Shown here: one piece after another, positions 9,453 through 19,792 of the stretch
Numbering within the stretch: position 1 is the stretch's first letter
Layout of the letters: each line of letters starts with the position of its first letter
Origin: Sporosarcina luteola
GTDB lineage: Bacteria > Bacillota > Bacilli > Bacillales_A > Planococcaceae
DNA length: 64,000 nt
NCBI RefSeq assembly: GCF_023715585.1
Contig: NZ_JAMBOK010000001.1
Coordinates: 1,116,001 to 1,180,000, forward strand
Direction: 5' to 3'
Made by a program: the position numbers and the translations under genes
The notes under the pieces: generated by a model
Seen by the model: only the letters and a program-made list of their open reading frames with translations
The model's database searches: none
What the model was told of the DNA's origin: nothing

Positions 9453-10662
9453 ATGCATGTGTCGAATATTTTTGTGTCAATGCACTGAAGGCGGAATCTA
9501 AGTCTGCGATAAGATCGTCTGCGTGTTCGAGACCGACAGATAGACGGAGCAAAGAATCTTCAATGCCCATTTGCAGTCGGTCGGCCTCCGGGACGCCTGA
9601 ATGCGTCATCGTAGCTGGATGTTGCATGAGCGTTTCGGCATCACCAAGACTGACAGCTATTTTGATCAACGAAAGGCTGTCCATGAATGTTTGTGCGCCT
9701 TCTTTACCGCCTTTTACTGTAAATGAAATTAGCCCCCCGCCAGCTTTCATTTGTCGTTTGGCAATATTCAATTGCGGATTGCTTTGATCGAAAGGATAGA
9801 AAATATTTTCGACAAGCTTTTGTCCTTTTAAATAGGCAAGTATTCTTTCCGCATTTGCCGTATGCCTTTCCATACGGACAGGCATCGTTTTCAATCCACG
9901 GATAAGCAACCATGCATCAAACGGGGACATGATTGCTCCGTAATCTTTTTGAACGGTCATTTTCAGCTTTTGGATTTCTTCTGCATCCTTTCCGACAAGC
10001 AGTCCAGCAATCACGTCTCCATGTCCGTTAATATATTTCGTTGCGCTATGCAAAACAAAATCTGCTCCGTAATCGATCGGGTTCTGTAAATAAGGGGATG
10101 TGAATGTGTTATCTACGACAACTGCCAATCCGTGTTTCCGGGCTACCTCGCAGACCAATTTCAAGTCTACCAATTCCATTGTTGGATTAATCGGCGTTTC
10201 CACATAAATGCATACTGTTTCAGGTCTGATTGCCTTTTCAATCTCTTCCTCGGTCGTCATGCTGATCAAGCTGTGGGATATATTATATTTCTCTTTCATG
10301 ATTCCTAGTAAACCGAATGTACATCCATAGATTCCCCTCGAGCAGATAATATGGTCGCCCGCTTTCGTCAGGTGGACGAGTACGGAGCTGACTGCCGCCA
10401 TTCCGGAGCCGAAAGCGAGGGCACCTGCCCCATTTTCAAGAGCGGCCATCCTTTCCTCAAGGATACGGACTGTCGGATTGCCGAGCCGTGAATAAATATT
10501 GCCTGCCTCCTCACCCGAGAAGCGCTTTTCCCCTTGTTCTGCAGTTTCAAAAGAATATGTCGAAGTCTGATAGAGTGGCACAGCCAAGCTGCCATGGTGT
10601 TGAGTGTCATCATAGCCTTCATGGATTACAAGCGTGTCTTTGTGCAGTTTCGATTTATTCAT
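9451..10662 (-). CDS. Methionine gamma-lyase (Cys/Met metabolism PLP enzyme)
   Basis: 403-aa PLP enzyme of the cystathionine gamma-synthase family. The PLP lysine is in LHSATKYINGHGDV and the substrate/cofactor tyrosine in NIYSRLGNPT. The IYGCTFGLL segment carries the cysteine that distinguishes methionine gamma-lyases (Cys116 region of the Pseudomonas enzyme) from cystathionine lyases, so methanethiol plus 2-oxobutyrate production is the likely activity. I start at MNKSKL because AAGGGCGG lies 7 nt before that ATG; two upstream in-frame codons are too close to or ahead of it. Cystathionine/homocysteine lyase activity is the alternative. Confidence 0.85.
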   Translation of the reverse strand: MNKSKLHKDTLVIHEGYDDTQHHGSLAVPLYQTSTYSFETAEQGEKRFSGEEAGNIYSRLGNPTVRILEERMAALENGAGALAFGSGMAAVSSVLVHLTKAGDHIICSRGIYGCTFGLLGIMKEKYNISHSLISMTTEEEIEKAIRPETVCIYVETPINPTMELVDLKLVCEVARKHGLAVVVDNTFTSPYLQNPIDYGADFVLHSATKYINGHGDVIAGLLVGKDAEEIQKLKMTVQKDYGAIMSPFDAWLLIRGLKTMPVRMERHTANAERILAYLKGQKLVENIFYPFDQSNPQLNIAKRQMKAGGGLISFTVKGGKEGAQTFMDSLSLIKIAVSLGDAETLMQHPATMTHSGVPEADRLQMGIEDSLLRLSVGLEHADDLIADLDSAFSALTQKYSTHA

Positions 10663-10757
10663 TTCCATTCCGCCCTTCAGTATTGTAAGCACTTACATTT
10701 CCTAATTTCATTTTACCCGCTTTCACGAAAAAGAAAAAGAGCAACTTCAGCGCCATT

Positions 10758-12602
10758 TTAGCGCTGAAGCTGCTCATGCAGAATAAACCTGTTCTTCCCA
10801 TGGTTTTTTGCGTAATAGAGAGCTTGATCCGTCGCTTGGAAAAGCTCCTTATATGATTTGCCGTCAGTAGGAGACCAGCCACTCAAACCAATCGATACTG
10901 TCACGCGCGGATCGGTCGCCTCAGGGATTCCTTCGACAAGTTGTTTGGCCAAATCGAGACCTTCTTCAACTGTTGCGGACGGCATGAAGAGTGCGATTTC
11001 CTCACCGCCCCATCTGCTGGCGATTCCCCGACCTTCCACTTTCGAGATGATAAATGCCGAGATCTGCTGTAATACCATGTCCCCTGTCGTATGGCCGCAA
11101 GAGTCATTCACCACTTTGAAATCATCGACATCCATCAGGATGAATACGCCGGATTCCTCTCTTTCGATCGTTGCTGTAACAATTTCATCTAAATACGAAC
11201 GGGTGAATAATTTAGTCAGATGATCCTTATTGACAAGCTCTTGCAACTGATCGCGCAGCATGATGTTGGAGATCGCCAGCGATGAATGGCCGATGAGGGA
11301 GCGCATCAATTTAAAACTGTCAAATGAAAAAAAGTATTCTTTCCGGTGCATGAGGATTACGAATCCGATCACCTCGCCGCCATTGCTGATTGGAAGGGCG
11401 ACAAGCGATTTGAACTCATTGATCTCATCCGTTTGTATATTGGCATCGAAAACTGCTTCTTCCCCTTCTCTGAAACGTGCTGAAACTGAATCTATATATC
11501 TTTCACCTGCAGTTTCTTTGAAGAGTGTCGTGGACGAAGGCGAGATGGAATAGTTGTATCGGTCTTCATAAAAGATAAAGGCCATTTCATGCGGGCGGAA
11601 TGCATTCATAAACTGTTCTTTGAGAAAAGCGATCATTTCATCTAGATCCAAATTGCTGTTCAATTTCCTTGACGCTTCATTCACTAATTGCAGATCATCC
11701 ACCAGGCGATGGGATTGGTCGTAGAGACTGGCGTTTTCGAGTGCATTGCCTGCACCATTCGCCATCGATCGGACAAAACTCTTCTGCGCAAGAGTAAATT
11801 CAGTGTTCTTCGGCGCGGTTATCTGCAAAATACCGTAAATCCCCTGCCTTCCTCGAATGGGTGCATTCAGTAGACTGCTTGCAATATCAACCGCGTTCTC
11901 AATCGTCAAATCCCCTGACAGGAATGCATCGACTGCAGACACTCTTTCATTGGCATAGTCAAACAATCGATACTCATTCGTCTTTCCTTTCTGTTCATTT
12001 GAAAGGAGCAGATTGACATCGTACGCAGGAAAGGATCCGCAAACCGCTTCCATTAAGCCTTCAAGAATGACATCGCTTTCCATCGTAGAGTTGAAAAGTT
12101 CAGCCACTTCAAATAGATGTCTAAATGTCTTTTCACTTTCCGAAATCTTATGCATTTGTACAACTTGGCCAATGAATGTACCAAACGCTTTCTTCAGCGC
12201 CTTCAAGTAAGGTGTCTGAGCAAATGCATGCCATTTATCACTCGCCCTGAAAAGAATTGCGGCAAGAGGAGCAAGTTGGACATCCCTGATGATGAGCGAA
12301 TCATCCGCAAACTCGTATTCCCTGTCTGAAGAATGCGAGATGAATGATACATTGAAGATTGGATGGTCTTTCGCATATGTTTCCAGTCCGCAATTGTTCT
12401 GAGAAGATGCAGTATTGAATAGCGGTATAAACCGATTATTATCGTACAGCAGTATTTCAGCATCCTTAATTTCGAATTGACTCATGAACAATTCTTTGAA
12501 CTTAAGAAGTTTTTCTCCTAAAGGATCTTCATCAGTAAGATTTGACATTAAATCAAAAATGGAACAATTCACTTCATATAATATTAATTCATGAACGTTC
12601 AT
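10758..12602 (-). CDS. ytrP: GAF-GGDEF diguanylate cyclase-like protein (YtrP)
   Basis: About 614 aa. An N-terminal region without a recognisable domain is followed by two GAF-like domains (roughly residues 150-300 and 310-450) and a C-terminal GGDEF domain with DHLTKLFTRSYLDEIV and the signature SRWGGEEIALFMP. The GGEE[I/F] form is compatible with diguanylate cyclase activity. The residues where an RxxD inhibitory site would lie read EGRG, so product inhibition looks absent. No transmembrane segment is seen, so it is cytosolic. Start chosen at MNVHEL with GAGGGTG 6 nt upstream. B. subtilis ytrP also neighbours rpsD. Confidence 0.85.
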   Translation of the reverse strand: MNVHELILYEVNCSIFDLMSNLTDEDPLGEKLLKFKELFMSQFEIKDAEILLYDNNRFIPLFNTASSQNNCGLETYAKDHPIFNVSFISHSSDREYEFADDSLIIRDVQLAPLAAILFRASDKWHAFAQTPYLKALKKAFGTFIGQVVQMHKISESEKTFRHLFEVAELFNSTMESDVILEGLMEAVCGSFPAYDVNLLLSNEQKGKTNEYRLFDYANERVSAVDAFLSGDLTIENAVDIASSLLNAPIRGRQGIYGILQITAPKNTEFTLAQKSFVRSMANGAGNALENASLYDQSHRLVDDLQLVNEASRKLNSNLDLDEMIAFLKEQFMNAFRPHEMAFIFYEDRYNYSISPSSTTLFKETAGERYIDSVSARFREGEEAVFDANIQTDEINEFKSLVALPISNGGEVIGFVILMHRKEYFFSFDSFKLMRSLIGHSSLAISNIMLRDQLQELVNKDHLTKLFTRSYLDEIVTATIEREESGVFILMDVDDFKVVNDSCGHTTGDMVLQQISAFIISKVEGRGIASRWGGEEIALFMPSATVEEGLDLAKQLVEGIPEATDPRVTVSIGLSGWSPTDGKSYKELFQATDQALYYAKNHGKNRFILHEQLQR

Positions 12603-12725
12603 TTCCATCACCCTCATTCACGTTCCCCGTATTTCTACCTATTCCACTATTCTAATACATATAACCTATTATTAATAGTTTTTACATTGATTCTTCTCGT
12701 AGATTATGACGGCGAGGAAAAGAGC

Positions 12726-12754
12726 TTGACTCACCTCCGCATAATTGTTATGAT
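12726..12754 (+). promoter_or_regulatory. Strong sigma-A promoter of rpsD
   Basis: TTGACT, exactly 17 nt, TATGAT. Transcription would begin near 12761, leaving a leader of about 185 nt before the rpsD ATG. Confidence 0.85.
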
Positions 12755-12760
12755 GTTCCT

Positions 12761-12944
12761 TGTGTAAAATAGTTGCAGCAGTTGTATGATCCATGCTGTC
12801 CAGTCTATTCCTTTTAGTAAGGTGCATCGCGTAACCTCGTGGCTGCTGAGGCGAGGATGCAAGATTATAGAATGGCACACGGATTGAATGCATCTGGTTC
12901 TTATTTTACAACAAAATAAAACCAAAACAGAGGAGGAGTCTCTC
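12761..12944 (+). promoter_or_regulatory. rpsD 5' leader, probable S4 autoregulatory RNA
   Basis: A roughly 185-nt untranslated leader separates the promoter from rpsD. It contains complementary segments suited to folding (for example GCATCGCGTAACCTCG with CGAGGATGC, and further GAATGGCACACGG / GAATGCATC elements). In B. subtilis, rpsD is repressed by its own product S4 through a leader of this kind. The assignment rests on position and length plus visible pairing; I could not model the pseudoknot. Confidence 0.6.
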
Positions 12945-13547
12945 ATGGCTCGTTATACAGGTCCATCTTGGAAACTTTCCCGTCGTCTTGGCATCTCGCT
13001 AAGCGGAACTGGAAAAGAAATCGAAAAACGCCCTTACGCACCGGGACAACACGGTCCTACTCAACGTAAAAAACTTTCCGAATACGGAATGCAATTACAA
13101 GAAAAACAAAAACTTCGTTTCATGTTCGGCGTGAACGAACGTCAATTTAAAACTGTTTTCAACAAAGCTGGTAAAATGCCTGGTAAACACGGTGAAAACT
13201 TCATGATCCTTCTTGAAACTCGCCTTGACAACCTTGTATACCGCATGGGTCTTGCACGCACTCGCCGTGCAGCTCGCCAACTCGTCAACCATGGTCACAT
13301 CCTTGTTGACGGCAAACACGTTGACATCCCATCTTTCAGCGTAAAACCTGGTCAAGAGATCTCACTTCGTGAAAAATCTCAAAACCTTGATGTTGTTAAC
13401 GAAGCTCTAGAAGTGAACAACTATGTTCCTGAGTACGTTACTTTCAATGCTGACACTAAAGTCGGTACATTCGTACGTATGCCTGAGCGCAGCGAACTAG
13501 CTGCTGAAATTAACGAAGCACTTATCGTTGAGTTCTACTCTCGTTAA
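12945..13547 (+). CDS. rpsD: 30S ribosomal protein S4
   Basis: 200-aa primary 16S rRNA binder that nucleates the 30S body. [20 protein letters not shown] opens the protein; the S4 RNA-binding domain ([32 protein letters not shown]) lies at about residues 93-125. No zinc-binding CxxC cluster is present, so this is the zinc-independent form. Start at 12945 behind AGAGGAGGAG. The codons are strongly biased towards those of highly expressed genes (many AAC, GGT, CGT), unlike its neighbours. It has its own promoter, leader and terminator. Confidence 0.98.
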   Translation: MARYTGPSWKLSRRLGISLSGTGKEIEKRPYAPGQHGPTQRKKLSEYGMQLQEKQKLRFMFGVNERQFKTVFNKAGKMPGKHGENFMILLETRLDNLVYRMGLARTRRAARQLVNHGHILVDGKHVDIPSFSVKPGQEISLREKSQNLDVVNEALEVNNYVPEYVTFNADTKVGTFVRMPERSELAAEINEALIVEFYSR

Positions 13548-13560
13548 TCGCTTCCTTACG

Positions 13561-13598
13561 AAAACCCCGAGATTGCATTTGCAATTTCGGGGTTTTTT
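13561..13598 (+). terminator. rpsD terminator
   Basis: AAAACCCCGAGATTGC pairs with GCAATTTCGGGGTTTT (one G-U) and is followed by a T-run. A shorter T-run on the other strand may also help end transcripts from the opposing acyl-CoA ligase gene. Confidence 0.92.
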
Positions 13599-13615
13599 CT
13601 GTGATTTATTGTAGT

Positions 13616-15208
13616 TCAATTAACGAACTTCTCTGTCTTCCCGACCGACTCCCAGTAGTCATTGCGCAGCTGTACTTTTAAGATCTTTCCGGAAGCATTT
13701 TTAGGTAGTTCATCAACAAAGGTGACTCCTGTAATCGCTTTGAAATGGGCGAGTTTGTCTCTAGTGAATTGAATCAGGTCTTCTTCTGTAGCGTTATGTC
13801 CTGATCGCAGAACGACGTAGGCATGAGGTGTTTCCCCCCATTTTTCATGGGGAACTGCAATGACTGCCGCCTCCAGAATAGCTGGATGGTCATATAAAAC
13901 ACCTTCGACTTCAATGGAGGATATATTTTCTCCACCCGAGATAATGACGTCTTTTTTCCGGTCGACGATTCCTATCGTTCCATACTCATCCACTACAGCC
14001 ATATCACCTGTGTAAAGCCAGCCATCACGGATGGCTTCCATTGTCGCTTCTTCATTTCTCCAATAACCTTTCATGACACCATTTCCACGGACAATGAGTT
14101 CTCCAATTTCCTTTTCATTCCAAGCCACTTCTTCTCCCAATTCATTTACGACTTTTACATCAGTACCAATCATTTGGTGCCCCGCTTTTGCTTTTAAACG
14201 AGACTCTTCATCTCTTGTAAAATCTTTGAAGTGCGTTTGGATTCTTGAGATGGTACTTAACGGACTAGATTCCGTCATGCCGTACACTTGAACAAACTCC
14301 CACCCTAGTTCATCTTCCACTCGAGTGACAAACGCTGTTGGCGGAGCCGATCCCGCTATAAATACACGAGTGTTTTGCTCAAGATTCAACTGGTTGTCAT
14401 CGTAGTATTGCAATAAGGAATTCAAGACCGTCGGAGCCATATGCATGACGGTGACGCCGTGTTTTTCTATCACATCAAAAATAGTTTGCGGCGAGGCTTT
14501 TCGTAAACAGACTTGAGTTGCTCCATTAGCAGTGTAGTAGAACGGGGAGCCCCATCCATTGACGTGAAACATCGGCAATACATGTGCAAGTACATCTTGA
14601 TCTGTTACCCGTAAATGATGCATACATGTTAACGCATGAAGGTAGTTGTTTCGATGCGTCAACATCACGCCTTTAGGATTGCCAGTTGTTCCACTCGTGT
14701 ATAGTAAGCTGCATACATCTGTCTCTTCCAAGTCTTCACGTTGGAATGCTGCTTTTGAATGAGATTGTAAAAATTCATCATAATTCAATTCATCACAGGA
14801 GCCGTCATAATAATGGACTATAATCTCCTCAACGGTTTCCAGCTTTTCTCTAACCGGCAGAATTAAATTGTATAAGTCCTGATCAACAAACAAAACTTTT
14901 GATCCGCTATGATTTAAAATATACAGATAATCTTCTGGTTTTAGTCGGATATTCAATGGTACCATGACAGCACCCAGCTGAAACACACCATAGAAACCTT
15001 CTAGCATTTCTACTGTATTCGGTGCTAAAAAGGCTACACGGTCGCCTTTTTTTACTCCTAACTTACGAAGGCCGTCTGACAACTGATTGACACGGTCATT
15101 CATTTCCCGATAAGTAAATACCCGGTCTTCACAGATTATCGCTTTTTTTTCTCCATAGAGTTTAACGGCATGATCTAAAAACTGTGTGACTAGTAAAGGT
15201 ACTTCCAT
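13616..15208 (-). CDS. Fatty-acid--CoA ligase (ANL superfamily)
   Basis: 530-aa AMP-forming ligase. LLYTSGTTGNPKGVMLTHRN (P-loop), VYGMTESSP (adenine pocket), DGWLYTGDMAVVDEYG and IVDRKKDVIISGGENISSIEVE (hinge), and the catalytic lysine in PKNASGKILK are complete. The DGW/GGENISS style is that of medium- to long-chain fatty acid ligases rather than acetyl-CoA synthetase. Start at MEVPLL, 6 nt after GGGGGG. It is monocistronic between rpsD and ligD. Sequence alone does not fix chain length. Confidence 0.88.
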   Translation of the reverse strand: MEVPLLVTQFLDHAVKLYGEKKAIICEDRVFTYREMNDRVNQLSDGLRKLGVKKGDRVAFLAPNTVEMLEGFYGVFQLGAVMVPLNIRLKPEDYLYILNHSGSKVLFVDQDLYNLILPVREKLETVEEIIVHYYDGSCDELNYDEFLQSHSKAAFQREDLEETDVCSLLYTSGTTGNPKGVMLTHRNNYLHALTCMHHLRVTDQDVLAHVLPMFHVNGWGSPFYYTANGATQVCLRKASPQTIFDVIEKHGVTVMHMAPTVLNSLLQYYDDNQLNLEQNTRVFIAGSAPPTAFVTRVEDELGWEFVQVYGMTESSPLSTISRIQTHFKDFTRDEESRLKAKAGHQMIGTDVKVVNELGEEVAWNEKEIGELIVRGNGVMKGYWRNEEATMEAIRDGWLYTGDMAVVDEYGTIGIVDRKKDVIISGGENISSIEVEGVLYDHPAILEAAVIAVPHEKWGETPHAYVVLRSGHNATEEDLIQFTRDKLAHFKAITGVTFVDELPKNASGKILKVQLRNDYWESVGKTEKFVN

Positions 15209-15298
15209 GGATATCCCCCCTATTATCATGCGTACAGAATCATAGCATTATAGAACAAATACTATCATAAAATTCAGCCTTTTGTAAATTGGAGGGGG

Positions 15299-17140
15299 CT
15301 ATTTCCCCCTCAATACATCTTTCAACTGTTCAAGTACAACTGCAAAATCCTGCTTCTCACCTGCTTGCCTGAAGTCACGGAACGGATCCCCAATCGTTTT
15401 CATTCGCTCCACTACAGTGTTGATTGTAAACTGTTCCGGCCGTAATGATGCACCAACTTCATCCCAGTTCAATGGTGTGGCAACAGTTGCCAATTCATTT
15501 CCCCTCGGTGAGTATGGAGCGACAATGGTTTTTCCTTCGTGATGCTGCACATAGTCTAGGTATAGTCTGTTTCCTCTGTTCTTTTTCAGGCGCTCAGTTG
15601 TGAACCATTGCGGCTCTTGGTCGCATAGGAAATCCGCGATGAATTTTGTGAAGATGCGGGTGTCGTCGTATGTGAATGTATTGAATGGTAGCGGAATATA
15701 TACTTGCAGACCTTTGCCGCCGGATGTTTTGACGAATGAGGCCAGTTGGAACTGATCGAATATGATTTTTAAGCGTATTGCCGCTTCTACGGAGAGTGTA
15801 AAATCCTCAACGGATGGAGGATCTAAATCGAAGACGATTTCGGTCGGCATCCTTGTATCAATCGTTCGGAATGGGATATGGTATTCGATTGCAAGCTGAT
15901 TCCCAAGCCACAGCAAAGTTGTAATGTCATTGCAGACGATATAGTCAATGTCCTCATCTCTTGACGTCTTCACGAAGTCAGGAGCGTAATCCGGTACGCT
16001 TTTCTGATAAAACTTCTCGCCCGGCACGCCGTGCGGATAACGGATTAACGTGAGATGCCGTCCTTTCAGGAAGGGAAGCATGAATGGCGCCGCTGATTGT
16101 AAATAAAGTAAGTAATCGTCCTTTACCATACCTACCTTCGGCCAAACCGGTTTGTTTGGATGGGTAATTTGGACACGCTCGGGAATCGGGTTCACTTGCC
16201 TAAGCAATTGACGCCACTGGCATTCTTCGGGGTTCACTTCAAACCGAAAAGAATGGAACCTCGGCTCGCGCAAGTGTTTTCCATCAAAGCTAATGCAATT
16301 AATATTCGCACAAATGGAAGGCTCGATTTCGTAAACGGAGTCTCCAATATGGTGTCCGTTTGCAAGAAACAACTCACTCAGCGTCTTCATTTCCTTATCT
16401 GACATTCCGTGCTTGAATGTCGTTATCTCAAAAAGCTGATCACCTCTGTAAATCGCACCTGTAAAAAATCCGTTCACTTGTTCATATTTCGTTATAATGA
16501 CTGTGACCAGTCGCCAGTTTTTCACTTTCAACCATTGATTCGTCCGTTTTTCTGGGCTCCAGAAACTCTCTCTCCTCTTAGCAACTGCACCTTCCCCATT
16601 GTTCAGCTGGACTGTATTCCATAATTCCTTTTCGTCTGTAAACGTTTCAATTAATTGTATTAGACATTCGTGTCGATAGCTTACAGCAGTTGGCAGCCCA
16701 ATCTGTTCAAAACAGTTCTTCAGCTGCACCTTCCTCTTTTCAAGTGCCGTGCCCGAAACATCTTTTCCTTTCAGCAATAAAAGATCAAAGACGATGTATT
16801 GGCAAGGGAGTCCTCTAGAATGCTGGGAAATGACTTCTTTTTTTCTCATTCTTCCCCTCGTTTGTACAATGGAGAATTCACTACTAAAATCGTTTTGAAG
16901 ATTGACCACTTCCCCATCAAATGTAATCGGGAGAAACGGTTTAATCAAATGCTCAATGCGGCGGCAATTCTCGATAATTTCCGGAAATATTTCATTCAAC
17001 AGTTTTTCGTTTCTGCTGTATAGCTGAATCCCCTCGTTATTCCATTGCAGAATCGCACGGAATCCGTCGTATTTCGTTTCATACAGCCAATCTTTCCCAA
17101 CAGGCAATTCTTCTGCATCCATCAGTAACATCGGTTTCAT
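15299..17140 (-). CDS. ligD: ATP-dependent DNA ligase LigD (ligase + polymerase/primase domains)
   Basis: 613-aa non-homologous end-joining enzyme. The N-terminal half is the ligase: nucleotidyl-acceptor Lys23 in YETKYDGFRA, then FDGEVV and later EGAVAKRR and WLKVKNWR motifs with an OB region. The C-terminal half (from about residue 320, ITHPNKPVWPKVGMVKDDYL) is the primase-like polymerase domain with EIVFDLDPPS, the metal-binding DxD, and TSGGKGLQVYIPL. There is no phosphoesterase domain, matching the Bacillus architecture, in which domain order is ligase then polymerase. It is divergent from ku, 100 bp away. The enzyme typically repairs spore DNA breaks during germination. Confidence 0.95.
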   Translation of the reverse strand: MKPMLLMDAEELPVGKDWLYETKYDGFRAILQWNNEGIQLYSRNEKLLNEIFPEIIENCRRIEHLIKPFLPITFDGEVVNLQNDFSSEFSIVQTRGRMRKKEVISQHSRGLPCQYIVFDLLLLKGKDVSGTALEKRKVQLKNCFEQIGLPTAVSYRHECLIQLIETFTDEKELWNTVQLNNGEGAVAKRRESFWSPEKRTNQWLKVKNWRLVTVIITKYEQVNGFFTGAIYRGDQLFEITTFKHGMSDKEMKTLSELFLANGHHIGDSVYEIEPSICANINCISFDGKHLREPRFHSFRFEVNPEECQWRQLLRQVNPIPERVQITHPNKPVWPKVGMVKDDYLLYLQSAAPFMLPFLKGRHLTLIRYPHGVPGEKFYQKSVPDYAPDFVKTSRDEDIDYIVCNDITTLLWLGNQLAIEYHIPFRTIDTRMPTEIVFDLDPPSVEDFTLSVEAAIRLKIIFDQFQLASFVKTSGGKGLQVYIPLPFNTFTYDDTRIFTKFIADFLCDQEPQWFTTERLKKNRGNRLYLDYVQHHEGKTIVAPYSPRGNELATVATPLNWDEVGASLRPEQFTINTVVERMKTIGDPFRDFRQAGEKQDFAVVLEQLKDVLRGK

Positions 17141-17240
17141 CTAGATCGCTCCAAGTTTTTGTTAGTGTTTGATGAATCGGATTTCGTATACATAAGAATG
17201 AGTCAGCTTTCCATACTAAGAATAAAAGCGGGTGATTTCA

Positions 17241-18068
17241 TTGCATACAGTTTGGAAAGGCAGCATCAGTTTCGGTCTTGTCAATATTCCGATCAAGCTT
17301 CATACAGCTACCGAAAACAACGATATTAAATTGCGCCAGCTTCATAAAGAATGTCATTCTCCGATCAGCTATCAGAAAGTATGTCCGATTTGTGATAAGG
17401 AAGTGAAGAGTGAAGAAATCGTAAAAGCGTATGAGTATACGAAAAACAAGTTTGTCGTACTTGATGATGAGGAACTCGAAAAGCTGAAGAAGGAAAATGA
17501 AGACAAAGCAGTGGAGATCATTGATTTTGTAAAGTTGGAGGAAATCGATCCGATCTATTTTGAACGGAGCTATTTCATGGCACCTGATGCAAATGGCGGC
17601 AAAGCTTATGCACTATTACGCAAGGCTCTGAAAGAATCAGGGAAAATCGGTGTGGCGAAAATTATTATCCGTTCGAAGGAGCAATTAGCTGTTGTCCGGG
17701 TTTATAAAGACGCTTTGTTAATGGAAACGATCCACTTCCCGGATGAAGTACGCAATGTGCAGGATGTCCCAAATATTCCGGCTGAAGACTCTGTTGTGAA
17801 AAAGGAACTGGATACGGCACTACTGTTAGTTGATCAATTAACAACCGCGTTCGATCCCGATAAGTATACGGACGAGTATAGGACTGCTCTAATGGAATTA
17901 ATTGAAGAGAAAAAATCAGGCAGTGTCACTGTCGCAAAACTGGAGAAACAGGCAATATCGCCTTCCAATACGACCGATCTGATGGCTGCGCTGCAAGCAT
18001 CGCTCGATAAGACGAAAAAGAAGAAGCCCGCTCCAAGAAAAAAAGCAGCAGCGAAAATGAAAGCGTAG
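17241..18068 (+). CDS. ku: DNA end-binding protein Ku
   Basis: 275-aa homodimeric ring protein that threads onto DNA ends and recruits LigD. HTVWKGSISFGLVNIPIKLH is the canonical bacterial Ku start, so I use TTG at 17241, six nt after GGGTG, rather than the GTG nine bases earlier. The Ku core runs to about residue 230, and the lysine-rich tail (KTKKKKPAPRKKAAAKMKA) resembles C-terminal extensions that contact DNA. Divergently transcribed from ligD, the usual arrangement of this two-gene system. Confidence 0.96.
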   Translation: MHTVWKGSISFGLVNIPIKLHTATENNDIKLRQLHKECHSPISYQKVCPICDKEVKSEEIVKAYEYTKNKFVVLDDEELEKLKKENEDKAVEIIDFVKLEEIDPIYFERSYFMAPDANGGKAYALLRKALKESGKIGVAKIIIRSKEQLAVVRVYKDALLMETIHFPDEVRNVQDVPNIPAEDSVVKKELDTALLLVDQLTTAFDPDKYTDEYRTALMELIEEKKSGSVTVAKLEKQAISPSNTTDLMAALQASLDKTKKKKPAPRKKAAAKMKA

Positions 18069-18133
18069 AAATTTCGTGGGCGAACGAAAGGTTATCGCCA
18101 ACTCTCGAGGGTTTACCACCCTTTCCAACACAC

Positions 18134-18164
18134 AAAAAGGCCATCCCCAAAGGATGGCCTTTTT
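18134..18164. terminator. Bidirectional terminator between ku and tyrS
   Basis: AAAAAGGCCATCC / GGATGGCCTTTTT with a 5-nt loop; T-runs in both directions for the convergent genes. Confidence 0.92.
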
Positions 18165-18167
18165 GCA

Positions 18168-19697
<1,530 letters not shown>

Positions 19698-19701
19698 ATT
19701 T

Positions 19702-19729
19702 ATTGTAGTCTAAATTATCGTTTTGTCAA
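19702..19729 (-). promoter_or_regulatory. Promoter of the tyrS leader
   Basis: Minus-strand TTGACA, 16-nt spacer, TACAAT, placed just upstream of the T-box leader. Confidence 0.8.
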
Positions 19730-19756
19730 ACATTTTCTATTGATTTTCACGAAATG

Positions 19757-19765
19757 TGCTATAAT
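19757..19765 (+). promoter_or_regulatory. Extended -10 promoter of the class A PBP gene
   Basis: TGCTATAAT, a TG-N-TATAAT extended -10, 27 nt before the TTG start. A good -35 at normal spacing is not obvious. Confidence 0.55.
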
Positions 19766-19792
19766 AGGAAGGATTTTAGGGGGGATGAAAAC

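Noticed and set aside
10708-10724. Possible cre-like sequence (TGAAAGCGGGTAAA on the minus strand) upstream of the methionine gamma-lyase gene
   Set aside because: Two mismatches at conserved positions and no conservation evidence; too weak to list.
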